Source: Lycocorax pyrrhopterus obiensis
Lineage: Eukaryota > Chordata > Aves > Passeriformes > Paradisaeidae
DNA: 64,000 nt
NCBI GenBank assembly: GCA_014706295.1
Contig: JACSVZ010000007.1
Coordinates: forward strand, 61,763,475 to 61,827,474
Reading direction: 5' to 3'
Part shown: positions 20,733 through 32,718 of the stretch, one piece after another
Layout of the letters: each line of letters opens with the position of its first letter
Position numbering within the stretch: position 1 is the stretch's first letter
Translations under genes and position numbers: made by a program
The notes under the pieces: model-generated
The model's database searches: none
Seen by the model: only the letters and a program-made list of their open reading frames with translations
What the model was told of the DNA's origin: nothing

Positions 20733-23654
20733 CTCCCAAGAGTCCACAGAGCCCCGGGGACAACAAGGGGATGCCATTGGGTTACAAAAACCTAGAAGAT
20801 GAGGGGAGAGTGGGGCATGAATTGTCCCTTCCTCATGAGGACTGTACCATTCCCAAGGTTAGTGCCCCATTTCCAAACCCCACGCAAACCCACAGGTCTT
20901 GGCACTCTTCTTGATCTCTAATCTTGAAACCTCAGCCTGACTTGAATCACTGCTGCTCATTCCAGTGTTTAAATAAGTTATTAGAAAACCTCTTCCAAAT
21001 GCATAAATCCCATCCTAATGCCCCCTGATGTCAGAGGGAGGGTGCCTGGTAACGTTGCTGGTCCTTGGATCAGGTCTCAGAAAAGCAGCTGCAAAATATT
21101 AACCTGCAGGCTCCGAAATTCATCTTTGCTTTAACTTGGTCTAAACCTTTGTAAATAACTCACAGTGGGTCAGGGGAAAGGGAAGTGAACAGCTCTGATC
21201 TGGCTGTGTTCCCCTGTCCTATAAAATCAGCTTACACCCTTAGGAAAGAGGAAAGCTCACTAAAATTCACCCGGAGCAGTGGCAGCTCCCATCCCACAAA
21301 CCAAACTGTTCAAGAAGTGCAGAAATCATTGTGATGTTTCTTCACCTTTTCCCAGGGCCCATAACAATTTCCTCCTTGTTCTGCTCGGTGTTCCCACTGC
21401 AACTCCTTCCTACCACCTCCCAGTTGCCAAGAAATCCCTCCTGCTGCTGCAAGAAACATGAGAGCTCCTAGGCAATATCTCCTCATGGCATGTGAAGGCA
21501 AGGGGGGAGAGGAGCAGGGATGTTTTCTTCTAGCAGGAGATACCATGGGCAACGTGGTCATCTTGGGGGGTACCAGGTTGAGTCTGTCCTAGCTTGGGGT
21601 GTGGTGAATTATTCCATCCTCCTCTAGCTCCAGTTGTGTCAACCAGCACAATAACAGGCATTACAAACTGAATACCATTTTCCTTTCTTCTTTAAGGTGG
21701 TTCTGAAGTGGAAGGTGCTGTTAACCTGGCTCAGCTGAGAAATTTCTCAGCTTTTGTCATGATTATCAACTCCCCAGCTGGGAGAACACCAGCTCAACAG
21801 GGAATTACAGAGCTGGAAGGGAGTGAAGATGGGCAGTGGTGTGTGAACACCACGTGAAGATCTCCCATAGGCAGAAATACGGAGATTTTAGAATGTTGTC
21901 CATTATGCAAAGGGCAGAACTCCTGGGCAGCACTGGCACATGCAGAAAAGCTGGGGAAGGTGGGGATGGACTGTACCAAGCTGTCACTTCTGGGGAAAGC
22001 AGCCAAGTGCATTGATACTTCTCATGCAGGCTGGCTCCAACCCAAATGGCTTCACAGCAGGGCTTCCAAACTACTACCTTGACCACCACATGTGCTTCTT
22101 CCAGGGTCTTAAAATCCATCTATGTAAGTGATCATTCCTTCCTTCTTCCAGTATAATTAATTTCTGCCCTAAAGCGCCACTTTCCAGTCCACATTTCTCT
22201 GGTCCCTGTGAGGATCTCAACAAGGCTGAGAAACCTCAGGCCTCACATTGCCTTCATCAAGGTGTTGTTCAACTGCTTGTGAATCCTCTCCCAAATCCTG
22301 GTGGGGGCATCTTCACTAGAGCTTTGCAGAGCCTGAGCCCAAGCAAATTGCATTGCAGGGATGAAGGATATCCAAGGGCCTGCGTAAACTGCTGCTGAAA
22401 TGTGGTCTCCTGTGGAGTGAAGCACAATCATCGATGAACAGCACACACAATCAGCCGTTTAAAGCCCAGCTCCAGAAGAAATTGCAGACAGGAGTGATCG
22501 TGGTACGAGGCTGGCAGAGCATCTGGCTCCGGGTCTCTGTTGAATTAGGTGTCGGAGCAGGCTGGATCCTAACAGCGGTGTTAGACCAGATGCGCTGCTG
22601 CTTTCATATCAACAGGGATTACGTTGCTTAAAACCATTTATTTGATACTGACTAATCGAGGAAGGCTCAGAGGAGCAGGGAAATGAAAGGGGTAATCAGA
22701 TATTCTGGAGCTCGGAGTGCACACGCAAAGTGTTCAAAGCCAACACGGTGCAGGTGCATATTCCCAAATGTGGACTGGATTGGCAAATGACTTGGTTTTC
22801 CATAGGAGCTACTGGGGAAAAAAAGTCTGCAAAGGACTACCCAGGCTCCAGCTGCCATCTCGTGGTCATACAAGAAATCTTCCTATTTTTTTCCCTCTGA
22901 TACCACCATTTATGGCTGAAGCAGTACTTTTCCAAGATTGATAACGTCAAAAATTTCTGGGAAATGTTTTCCCCAGGAAAGCCCTGGTCAGAAGCATTAT
23001 ATTCCCAAATCGCAATGGGTTTGACCTTTTCACAACACATTGGAGAGGATACTTTATTTTCCATTGTGTGGAAAATAGCGATGTTTGGAAAAGGTGGACT
23101 TCAAGGGAGGGGGGTGTTTAACATCCCTCATCATCCTTGAAATCTCCAGGGAATTTCGAGCAGTGTTCAGCAACATGCTCAGGTTTGGGCTCTGCTGCTG
23201 TCTTCTCCTGATTCCTGATGAATCCCCTCTTGCCCACCCTCCAGGCAGGGAGGCTCTGGAGGGATGTAGGATCTGCAAAGGCAGTGGGCAGCCACAGCAG
23301 CCCCTCCGAGCTGGAGTCGCTGTTTGTTGCTCCAGCCCTGCTCTGGCAGCAGATCCCAGAGCCATCTGCAGCCCCCGGAAAACCAGTGGAGCTTTGAAGA
23401 AGATCAGAGGTGCATCTGCATGGAACAGCTTGCGGTACGGAGAGTCCCAGGATAACACCCTGGCTCCGGGGAAGATGATGGGGGTTTAGGGTTACAGCAG
23501 GACCAAGATTTTTTTTCCAGCCTTGTTCAGTGTGACTCAGAGTGTCAGCAGGACCTACAGCTGCGCTGGGCATAGAGCAAGGCACGTTCCTAAAGCTGCT
23601 CTGGTCCAGAAATTACCTTGTGGGAGTAAACACTGCGTGGTACTCTGCTCCCTT
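20733..23654. other. Intergenic, no gene recognised
   Basis: About 2.9 kb without an identified gene or repeat. The stretch at 22540-22640 and the flanking purine-rich parts look unique. Short open frames on both strands show no family resemblance. Confidence 0.5.
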
Positions 23655-23885
23655 GTCATGGAATCACAGAATGGCTTGGATTGGAAGGAACCTTTAAATC
23701 CCATCTCGTTCCACCCCCTGCCATGGACAGGGACACCTTCCACTATCCCAGGTTGCTCCAAGCCCCGTCCAACCTGGCCTTGGACACTTCCAGGAATCCA
23801 GGGGCAGGCACAGCTTCTCTGGGCACCCTGTGCCACGGCCCCACCACCCTCACAGGGAAGAATTCCTTCTCAAAAGCCAAGCCAG
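23655..23885 (-). mobile_element. CR1: CR1 LINE 3' fragment
   Basis: Reverse-oriented CR1 beginning 'catggaatcacagaatggct', with the full 'gacagggacaccttccacta' and 'ttctctgggcaccctgtgcc' blocks and 'cctcacagggaagaattcc'. Confidence 0.9.
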
Positions 23886-24204
23886 GATCACGTCCTGGCA
23901 GGACCCCTGGACCAGCTGTTGTTACAAAATGTTCATAGCTTGTTGTGCAAGGTCCTCGGATCAGAAAAGGCCACTTTCTTTTTATACAGTGTTCTTGTTT
24001 AGGGTAGGTTTTGGGTCAAACCTTCACAGGATATGATAACAATAAAATCCAAACATTTTCCCCTGTAAAACTGGGATCTGAAAACAATAAAATTAATGGG
24101 ACCTACTGGCTGAAATAGGGCAGTAAACGTGTAAGGAGAGAAGAGGTCATTTAAACTGACTTCTACTGCCCTGGAGAGCTAGACTGGGTTACATGTCTTC
24201 AGAA
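23886..24204. other. Intergenic, nothing recognised
   Basis: Short unique stretch between two CR1 fragments of opposite orientation. AT-rich around 24030-24110, with several AATAAAA-type words. No gene is visible. Confidence 0.4.
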
Positions 24205-24420
24205 TTGGGTCAAATTTCTTCACACAGAGGGTGCTGGGCACTGCCCAGCCTCCCCAGGGAAGTGGTCACAGCCCCAAGGCTGCCAGAGCTCCAGGAGCAT
24301 TTGGACAACGCTCTCAGGCACAAGGTGTGGCACTTGGGGTGTCTGTGCAGGGCCTGGAGTTGGACTCGATGATCCTTGTGTGTCCCTTCCAAGTCAGGAC
24401 ATTCTATGGTTCTACGAAAT
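24205..24420 (+). mobile_element. CR1: CR1 LINE 3' fragment
   Basis: Sense-oriented: 'aatttcttcacacagagggt', 'gccagagctccaggagcatt', 'gagttggactcgatgatcc' and terminal 'attctatggttct'. Same subfamily as the fragment at 10225-10340. Confidence 0.9.
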
Positions 24421-25100
24421 TTCATTGTCCAGCTCATGGGGGCTGGAGTAGGGCAGATAATGGAGCAGTTTTGGTTGATTTTATTTTGGTATTTTGTGTA
24501 TAATCAAAACATACACCCCCCCCAAAAAAAAAAAAAAGCCAGAGACTTAGTGTCATCAAAATGCACATCAGGTGCAGCAGATATTCTGGGGTGGGCCCTG
24601 ATCATTGCTTCTCACAGGCTCCATCAGGCACCTCGTTGTTTGTGCAGGACTGATGCAAAGTTCCTGTAATCTCCTTTGCATCTCACACCGGCCAACCAGT
24701 TCCTTATCTCTTCTTATCTTTCTTACCTGCTTCCCGAGCAGATGAAAGCATATTTCATGTGCTTTGCTCAACTCAGAGATAAGAATCACCAGTAAGAAAG
24801 GAGGTCAGCTGCCAGGTAAGCAAGGTTTGCTGCAGGAATGGCTGAAAAAACCCTCATGACAACACCAGTGAATTTGGCTTCAGGAAAATACCTGCAGGGA
24901 TGAGCTTCGAAACACAGAATATCAGCAAAAAGATTCTGAAGGGCATTTCTGCCCTTTGGTTTTTTTGTTCTGCTGTTGGTCTTGGCCATGAGACCTCATC
25001 CTCCCTGGGTGATTTCCAGCCACTACAACAGCTCCAGCAGTTTCTGAGCTACCCTGCTGCAGAGCTGAGGGGCTGGAGAGCTGTGAGGAGCCTCTTGGAA
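24421..25100. other. Intergenic, nothing recognised
   Basis: Contains a C-run followed by an A-run at about 24517-24537. No gene or recognisable repeat otherwise. Confidence 0.45.
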
Positions 25101-25632
25101 GATGGAATCACGGAATAATTAAGGTTGGAAAAGCCCTCTAATATCATTGAGTCCACCTATTCCCCCAGCACTGCCAAGGCCACCACTGCCCCATGTCCCC
25201 AAGTGCCACATCCACACGGCTTTTAAATCCCTCCAGGGATGGGGACTCCACCACTGCCCTGGGCAGCTGTGCCAGGGCTGGACAACCCTTTCCATGAAGA
25301 AATTTTTCCCCAATATCCAATCTAAACCTCCCATGGCACAACTTGAGGCTGTTTCCCCTTGTCCTGTCCCTGTTCCCTGGGAGCAGAGCCCAACCCGTCC
25401 TGGCTGCTCCCTTCTGTCAGGGAGTTATGCAGAGCCACAAGGTCCCCCCTGAGCCTCCTTTTCTCCAGGCTGAGCCCCTTTCCCAGCTCCCTCAGCCACT
25501 CCTGGTGCTCCAGATCCTTCCCCAGCTCCGTTCCCTTCTCCAGACATGCTCCAGCCCCTCAATGTCTTGTTCCGAGGAACCCAAAACTGCCCCCAGGACT
25601 GGAGGTGCCTCAGCAGTGCCAGCACAGGGCGA
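25101..25632 (-). mobile_element. CR1: CR1 LINE fragment (~530 bp)
   Basis: One of the longer CR1 copies, reverse-oriented. It runs from 'atcacggaataattaaggtt' (3' octamer end) through 'agcactgccaaggccaccac', 'ggttgtccagccctgg' (reverse complement), 'cccttgtcctgtccctgttc', 'ctccttttctccaggctgag' and 'ggactggaggtgcctcagca'. It is 5'-truncated with no intact reverse transcriptase. Confidence 0.9.
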
Positions 25633-27086
25633 ATATGTGGGTGCACATCTCATCAGCACGTTTGGCTTTGTGCATCTTGACTTTAGAGCTTCAACAGGTG
25701 GCAGAGGGAAAATCTGCCTTTTTCCTTTCTCAGTCTGGACTCGGTGTGAAGGTTTAACCAAGTTCAACCCTCTTGCAGCGCTCTCCAAGTCAATGCCAAG
25801 TCTGGGCACTGGCTCAGTAGTTGCTGGGAACCTCTGCCTGGTTCCCAGCAGGGTTGAGCAACGGAGCTGCTGTTTTTCAGCACCAGCGGTGGGAAATCTC
25901 CCCCTTTCTCCGGGCAAAATAGACTTTACTGAGACGTGACCCAAGATTTTATTGTAAATCCATGGAAGAGCGAGCCATGTGATCGGGGCTGTATGAATGA
26001 AATTCCAGCCTGTAACTGCTCCGGTCGCGCACTCCCCACGCTGGTTTATGAGCTTCCCTACACCGTGATCCCGGTGCCGGCTCGTGCTGGCCGAGGCCAC
26101 AGCCAGTTTACTGCACCTGGTATGCAATTCCCTTCCTTTCCAAAGAGGTTTTGCAGCAAGCTGGGTCTTGCCAGGTGCCACACACACTCCCAGTTCCCAC
26201 GAATTTCGGCGGCAGCTCTTGGCAGCCTGCGGGGCTTGGCTCGTGCCCTATGAAGGAATGTTTCAGCATCTGTGGCACTGGGATTAACGGGCTCTGCGCT
26301 GCCAAGCAGAGCCAAAGCCAACTCCTCACGCCTTTGATTAGACCAGCCTCAATCTGATTAACGTTGCCTAATGAAATAATTTCTATCGGTGGTCATTGAC
26401 CTTCAAGAAATTCCAATTTTTGCACTGAAATTAGGCTACGTGGCCTTTGCAGAGGAAGGATTCAGGTGCAGTTCCAATTCCACAGGACCATAATGTATTT
26501 CTCATTATTTTATGCTGTACGTGATGTCTTTAGGATGGATTATTTTAGGGAAAAAAAAACTCCACAAAAACGAGGGTTCTAATTGTTTATATATTTCTTT
26601 TTTTCCATTTAAAGCATCAGACTCCTGCAGAGACAAAAGACACATCTAAAAAGCACAGATTTTGTGTGTGAGGCCCAGATAAGTGACAATTTTTTATAAT
26701 TAGCCCTGCTAGTGCAATTTCTATATGGATTTCTAAAGGCTGTAATATTTCCTGCTTCATAGAAACTGCATGGCATGAAAAAAAATCAGCATTTTACTGA
26801 CAGTGATGCAGGACTGTCTTTCCATGAGCAGTTCTTTCTGCCAAAGGGCAGATCTGGAAATGAAAATGTGGAGATTGGAAGGGGAAAAAAGCAGTTTCAT
26901 CATCACAGGATAAGTTTGAAAAGCCTGCTTTTAATGACTCTTGTAAGGAGCCACAGGGGACAGGAAGTTTAAATCTCTGATCCTTCCATCACATCCTTTT
27001 GGATGATGTTGGGTGTGCAGTTGCTGCAGATGGGTTCCAAATGTTTGGGATGGTCTTGCTGCAGAAAAGCTAGCAAACTCCAACAT
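25633..27086. other. Intergenic, AT-rich unique sequence
   Basis: No gene is recognised. The part from 26340 to 26760 is AT-rich without recognisable repeats (TAATGAAATAATTTC-type homeodomain-like words) and is a candidate stretch for conserved non-coding elements. This is inference from composition only. Confidence 0.45.
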
Positions 27087-27311
27087 AAAGTAACATAAGA
27101 CAAGATAAGATAAGATAAGATAAAATAAAATAAAATAAAATAAAATAAAATAAAATAAAATAAAGTAAAATAAAATAAAATAAAATAAAATAAAATAAAG
27201 TAAAACAAAGTAAAATAAAATAAAATAAAATAAAATAAAGTAAAATAAAGTAAAACAAAGTAAAATAAAATAGAATAAAATAAAATTAAATTTAATTTAA
27301 TTTAATTTAAA
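27087..27311. repeat. (TAAAA)n microsatellite, compound
   Basis: About 225 bases of five-base units. The order runs from TAAGA units (27098-27120), through a long TAAAA array with scattered TAAAG and CAAAG variants, into TTTAA units (27285-27311). The whole stretch reads as one repeat tract evolving by unit replacement. Long open frames on the minus strand (FYFIL repeats) are artefacts of the pentamer. Confidence 0.95.
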
Positions 27312-28418
27312 AATGGAGTCCTATGGCAGTTATTTAACAGTTGGCAGCTTTTCATCAATCACTATTTATCTACCAGGGAAGTGCAGCCAGCTCAGCTGTA
27401 CTGACACATGTCTGAGCTTGCTTTTTGTGAGGCATGGACACAGTTCCAACCAAAACCAACCAAACTCCCAGCCTGAGCTGGTTGGAAGGTCTGTGCATCA
27501 ATCTCCTCTCTCCCCAGCATTAATGTTCTCCTCCTGCCAAGAAGGGAGAGGACAGGGCAGGAGCAGGAGACACGAGCCCTTTCCCTGAGCCCTTTCTTGT
27601 GGTGGTGTTTTCATCACGGTGATTTTTCCCTAATCCTTCTCTAAGAGGGGCCTGAAGGCAGAGGTGAGAGAGGGAGCAGCTGTTATTCAGCTTGGGGATA
27701 CCTTCTGATCTGGATTCACATCCAGACTCTGCCAGAGCCCCATGTGCCCTCCCACAGACCGTTTGATCATTCAGTGTTTCGCTTTGCTCTCTGCCAATAT
27801 GTTTAAACACTTCATTTTTCTTGATTTTTCAGTTCCTCCACGGAGTTTGCACATTTTGGAGAGCAAACATGGTTGCACTTCTCTGTCTGGCACCACACCC
27901 AGGCCAGTGATTCTCTGTCCTGGTTAAGGCCTTTAAATCATACATAATCATATTTATTAAGAGCTGTTAAAGCCTCCTGAACGTCCTAGGTATGTTATGA
28001 TTTGAGCAGGTATTTCTGGATCACCAGCTACTTGTTGCCAAAAAGGGGGGAAAGAATGATCTGAGCTAAACAAACATCATCTGTACAAATCAAATTTGAC
28101 ACAAAAGCCATTTCAGATCTTAAAGGATGGTTACTCCAGGCTGACACCAACCCAGAAGGAAGTTGAATTTCCAGAATTTGCTGCCTTGAGACATCTTTGC
28201 AGTTGTGGTGGGTTGCTCTGGGGTTAAGGAGGAGGGGGCTGTATGGAGATGGTTTGGGTGGTCTGTGCTGCTCTGCAGCATCAAGGGGTTTGTTTCCATG
28301 GTGGAATGTGTTTGCTCCTTGCATTTCCCTGTCCTGCTGGTCCCCTGGCTCCAAGGACCAGCTTGGTGCTTGCCAGCTCCCAGGGGAGCCCTCCTTCCTC
28401 CAGGAGCGGAGGCAGGGG
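27312..28418. other. Intergenic, no gene recognised
   Basis: Unique sequence with no coding region or known element identified. Confidence 0.5.
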
Positions 28419-28503
28419 GAGGGCTGGGTGCTTGTGGGGCAATCCTTCCTCCAGCAGGGGAGAGGGCTGGGTGCTTGTGGGGCAATCCTTCCTCCACCAG
28501 TTT
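28419..28503. repeat. Tandem duplication, 43-bp unit, two copies
   Basis: 'gagggctgggtgcttgtggg' followed by 'gcaatccttcctccagcag' occurs at 28419 and again at 28462 with almost no difference. A weaker third relative (ccctccttcctccaggag) lies just before it. A simple local duplication. Confidence 0.85.
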
Positions 28504-28627
28504 CGTGCCTCCAGGGCACTGGATGGAGGATGGCTGCAAAGGGCCAGCTCTGACTTTTGCAGTGTGGGTGGAGGGAAACCCACAGCAAGCTTGGATGAAG
28601 GTGAGAGAAAAAAAACCCAGGACATCT

Positions 28628-28800
28628 TCCCATCCCTGGAAGTGTCCAAGGCCAGGATGGACGGGGCTTGGAGCAGCCTGGCATAGTGGGAGGTATCCCT
28701 GCCCATGGCAGGGGTTGGAGTGAGATGGGTTTTAAGGTCCCTTCAAACCCCCACCGTCCTGTGGTTCTGTGATTCTGTGGTTCTATGCTTCTTTACTTCC
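28628..28800 (+). mobile_element. CR1: CR1 LINE 3' fragment
   Basis: Sense-oriented: 'tccctggaagtgtccaaggc', 'atccctgcccatggcagggg', 'tttaaggtcccttcaaaccc', then several 'gattctgtggttctatg' octamers. Confidence 0.9.
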
Positions 28801-29849
28801 AGGATTCTGTGATTCTCTCTTCAGGGTACCAGAGGTGCCTCAGGTACCAACAGCTGAGTAAAATAAAATAAAGCAAGAGCACACAGAAGCTCCTGGAGAG
28901 GCTGCTGCTTCCTTGACTGAATCAAACCCTCAGAGAAGCTCACTGATGGATTCACCTCAAGTCAAAGGATCTTCCCACTCGAGCCCTAGCAGCTGATTTC
29001 CAACAGGCACCAGGTGGTAACAAGGAGCTTCTCCTGTCTGCTGTGAGCAAAATGTTCTCAAACTGAGCTGATGGAGTGACCCCAGAGGGGATGAGCTTCT
29101 TGTCAGAGGATGAGGCCACCCCCAAAACCAGGAGCAGCAGAGCTGTGGGGGGAGAGTTTGGTTGATGCCGAGCACAGACACAGAGATGGGGTTTGTTCCC
29201 CGGCACATCCATGAGCTGAAGCATCCACATAAACAGAAAAGGCTGGATGTGAGGGAAAGGGAGGCAGAGAAAGTCACAAGGCAGAGGGATGTTTTCCCTA
29301 AGCATAGTGTTTCATTTGGATGGAATAAATAAGCTTGAGCAGACCAAGAACACGAGGGAAAATTACTTGTCAAAGGCCTTTTGCACCAGTGTTTTCCATG
29401 AAGTGACCAATAAAGGAGGAGGGATAATGTATTTGCAGTATCTCTGTTTCCTCGTGTGACTGACAGAGGATCCATGGAAAAAAAGCCCAGATCCCTGCCT
29501 TTCCCCTTTCCTTTCTCTCTACAAAAAGATTTGGTGAAAGCAAGGTAAAGTAAAGAGAAAAGATGAATAAAAATAGAAATCACTGCTTGATTTCTACTGT
29601 CATTTATGATTTGGCTGCCAGGGAAACAGATCCTGTCCCAGTCTTATCAGCAGCCCTGAAACCTGACACATCTTTGCTAGCTTTGGCCTCTTTCCTGGGG
29701 TATTGCTTTTCCAGCATCCAAAACAGTTACAAAAATTACAACAGTTGCAAAATGTGGATTCTTGGCTGGCTTTGCCTGTGTCTTGAGAAAGGAGAGAAGG
29801 GAAGCATATGGAACTGATGGAGAACTAAAAAACCTCACAAGCCTAGTAG
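28801..29849. other. Intergenic, no gene recognised
   Basis: Unique sequence. A frame of about 208 codons on the minus strand shows no family features and is judged a chance ORF. Confidence 0.5.
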
Positions 29850-30345
29850 AAATCATAGAATTTAAGAGTGGTTTGGGTTGGAAGGGACCTTAAAACCTGG
29901 ATAGGGACACCTTCCATTATCCCAGGTTGCTCCAAGCCCTGTCCAACCTGGCCTGGAACACTTCCAGGGATGGGGCAGCCACAGCTGCTCTGGGCAACCT
30001 GTGCCAGGGCCTCACCTCAACCCTCTTCACAGGGAGGAAATTCTTCCCAATATCCCATCCATCCCTGCCCTCTGGCAGTGGGAAGCCATTCCCCTTGTCC
30101 TGTCCCTCCATCCCTTGTCCAAAATCCCTCTCAGCTCTCCTGGAACCCCTTTAGGCACTAGAAGGGGCTCTGAGGTCTCCCTGGATCCTTCTCTTCTCCA
30201 GGCTGAACAATCCCAATTCTCTCAGGCTTTCCTTGTGGCAGAGGTGCTCCATCCCTTTGGTCCTCCTTGGTGGACTCACTCCAAGATCTCCATGTCCTTC
30301 TTGCCCTGGGGACCCCCGAGCTGGACACGGCACTGCAGGTGAGGA
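29850..30345 (-). mobile_element. CR1: CR1 LINE fragment (~495 bp)
   Basis: Reverse-oriented. It begins 'atcatagaatttaagagtgg' and passes through 'gatggggcagccacagctgc', 'cagtgggaagccattcccct' and 'ggatccttctcttctccagg' to 'gacacggcactgcaggtgag'. A 5'-truncated copy. Confidence 0.9.
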
Positions 30346-32474
30346 GGGGAGGGGCTCTCCTCGAGCAAGAGGAGAAGTTGTGCCTCTCATTTTGAGCCGT
30401 GTTCAGGTCACAGAAAAGGCAGCAGAAAGGACAGAACCTTTTGCTGGGTGACTCTTCCTGGGCTCTGTCTCAGGTACGAGGCAGTGAAAGGTCCAATCTT
30501 CTCTCCATTTTCTTGATGACCTGAAGAGAAAGTGATGGACAAACAGCCCCTCTGCTCGGGGTTTTCTCTGCCCACAGGGGTCTAACTGCAGCACATCCAC
30601 CTTGTCTGACTGTGCTTTGCCTCCCCAAGCCACAACCTGTGATCGTGGCTGCCCACTCAGGCCAGGAGCCATGGGAATACACAACATGGTTCTGGTTTTA
30701 CTCTCCACACCCATCAGGAATTTAAAATCCGTGTGAAAAGAGAGCGAGGCACAGGACACCATGGCCTGGATAAGGATGTTCACTTCACTAAACCTGTCAT
30801 TGCCCGTGCTGCTCATCAGGCTGATGGCAGCGCTGACGCCAGCTTTGGATGTGGCACTGTGTTACCAGAACCTCCCTCATGAAACACAAATCCCAGGTGA
30901 CAACCCAGTGATAAAGTCCCGTGGCACAAACAAACCCTCAGATCAGGGCGTGAAATCAGATGCAGGGAGAGTGACACCACACACGTGCTCCTCCCTCACC
31001 CACCCGAATTTCCACACCTGTTCTGAGCCAATTTGAGAGGGCAGGTGCCTGTTTTCCAGAGCAAGCACCTCTTTAGGGAGCAGGGAAGTGATCATTAAAG
31101 GCAACACTGGTTTGCAGATCCACCCTGCTGCACAAACATGATGTACATGACTGCAAGCTTCTAACTCACACATTGCCCCTGGGGGGAGAGGGCTACTGTG
31201 GCCTGGGACTTAAATAAACAACCAGCCTTTCCTTGGAAGATTTTGGGATACTTTGGGGTATGATTCAACCCACTACAGAAGGGAAAATACTCTGAAAGGT
31301 TTTGGTTGCTGCATTTATGCCAGCCCAGGGGCAGATCCACAGGCCAGAAGCGGGAGGAACTCAGTCCTCTGAGTGGCCACTCGTGTCCCCAACCCTGGCA
31401 CTCAGACAGGAGGTGTTGGAAATACTCTTGTATGTCACTGTTCATTATATAAATGGGGAATTTGGGGACTGTACTTGGATGGAAGTGAATTCAAATTGAT
31501 GGGAAGCAAAAGGTTTGTTTCATGTTTCATGATTGTCTGCCTCTGCAAAGAAACAGGGAGGAAATCTCCTCAAGTGGCCTTTTCCATAATCTGAGTCCTT
31601 GGAAGTTTTCCACCACAGTCAGGTTTCCTACCAGAGTCAGATTTTCTACCACAGGAAGATTTTCCACATCAGATGCTTGTTCTTTCTCTCTCTCCTTTTT
31701 GTTTTCTCCCTTTTTGATCCCTCTGTACCATATGAGCACAGACTGCCTCAATTCAGCCCATAAAATCTTGGAAAATGTGAAACCTAAGTAGGTTTTTTAA
31801 CTGGAAGGAGCTCGCCTCTCCTGACTTTCCTTGCCAGGCTCTTCACTACTTGCTAAAATAGAACTTCCACTCTAAATAGAAAGGAGATCTCCTGCCTGCC
31901 CCACTGGCCTGGCTGAAGGAACACTTGGCCTTCAGTCCCTCTCAAAACTACAGCTCAATCCATCTTCCAGCTATGACATAAAAGGGGGGACCTTTTAACA
32001 GTGGAGAAGTGAATAAATTGGCACTGGAGGCAGAACAGAGTAGCTGGGATATTCATCAGAGAGCAAAACTGGAATGTCCTGCAGGAGTCGGAGGCTTTTG
32101 ATGGAAGCACTTCCATGCAACGAGTGAAATATTTATAGCTGGAACGTGGTCCCAGCCACCACCTGACCGTCCAGCAGCTCTGGAGAGGTGACAGCACGGT
32201 GGCTTTGGCTGCACAGCCCTCCTGCACAGTGACACGCTGCAGCCACAGGCAGCAAAGGTCCCACTCTGCCTCCTAAACCACGAGGCCATTCCCTCGGGGC
32301 AGTGTGGCAGTGTCAGATGATCCACGGTCACTCACCTGCTGTCAGGTGATGTGGACACTGAAAAGCTTTAGCAGAGAGATTTTCTGGCTTTCTGCAGCAT
32401 TTTGTGAGAGTTCTGTCTTTCCCATGCAAGTAACTCAAAACAATGTTAGAGTTTTGTAAACTTCTTGCAGCTGC
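30346..32474. other. Intergenic, no gene recognised
   Basis: About 2.1 kb of unique sequence containing an 18-bp minisatellite at 31604-31674 (listed separately). No coding region is supported. Confidence 0.5.
31604..31674. repeat. 18-bp minisatellite, four units
   Basis: The units AGNTTTCC/T-ACCACAGTC-like start at 31604, 31621, 31639 and 31657 (one of 17 and three of 18 bases). Because 18 is a multiple of three, open frames through it show six-residue repeats (RFSTTV-like on +, VVENLT-like on -). These are a by-product and not evidence of a protein. Confidence 0.8.
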
Positions 32475-32718
32475 AGGTTGTTTTGCAGAATTGTTATGGT
32501 TCTAACTAGAAAAACACTCAGAGATGGGTGTCTTAGAACTTGACCAATCCCCTTAGGGGGTGGATGGCAAAAAACCAATTACCTTATGCCACTTAATACA
32601 CTTTGGGAACTGACATATAAAAGCCTTCTGAGAATTCATTAAATCATCATCCATTGATCCCTGAGCCTGGACTTTGTGTCGTTTCTCTACTCGTCCGTGG
32701 GGAAAACAGCGACAAGGT
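32475..32718 (+). mobile_element. Probable short solo LTR, 4-bp TSD
   Basis: The LTR proper is proposed as 32479-32714 (236 bp), TGTTTTGCAG...AACAGCGACA, with AGGT on both sides (32475-32478 and 32715-32718). It has a TATA box (acATATAAAAGCC) at about 32609 and ATTAAA at about 32638 as a likely polyadenylation signal, in the order expected for U3-R-U5 on +. Four matching bases can arise by chance, so the ends are less certain than for the other two LTRs. No internal retroviral sequence is present. Confidence 0.55.

Noticed and set aside
26969..27258. Leu/Phe/Tyr-rich frames on the minus strand
   Set aside because: Pure translation of the TAAAA microsatellite (FYFIL repeats).
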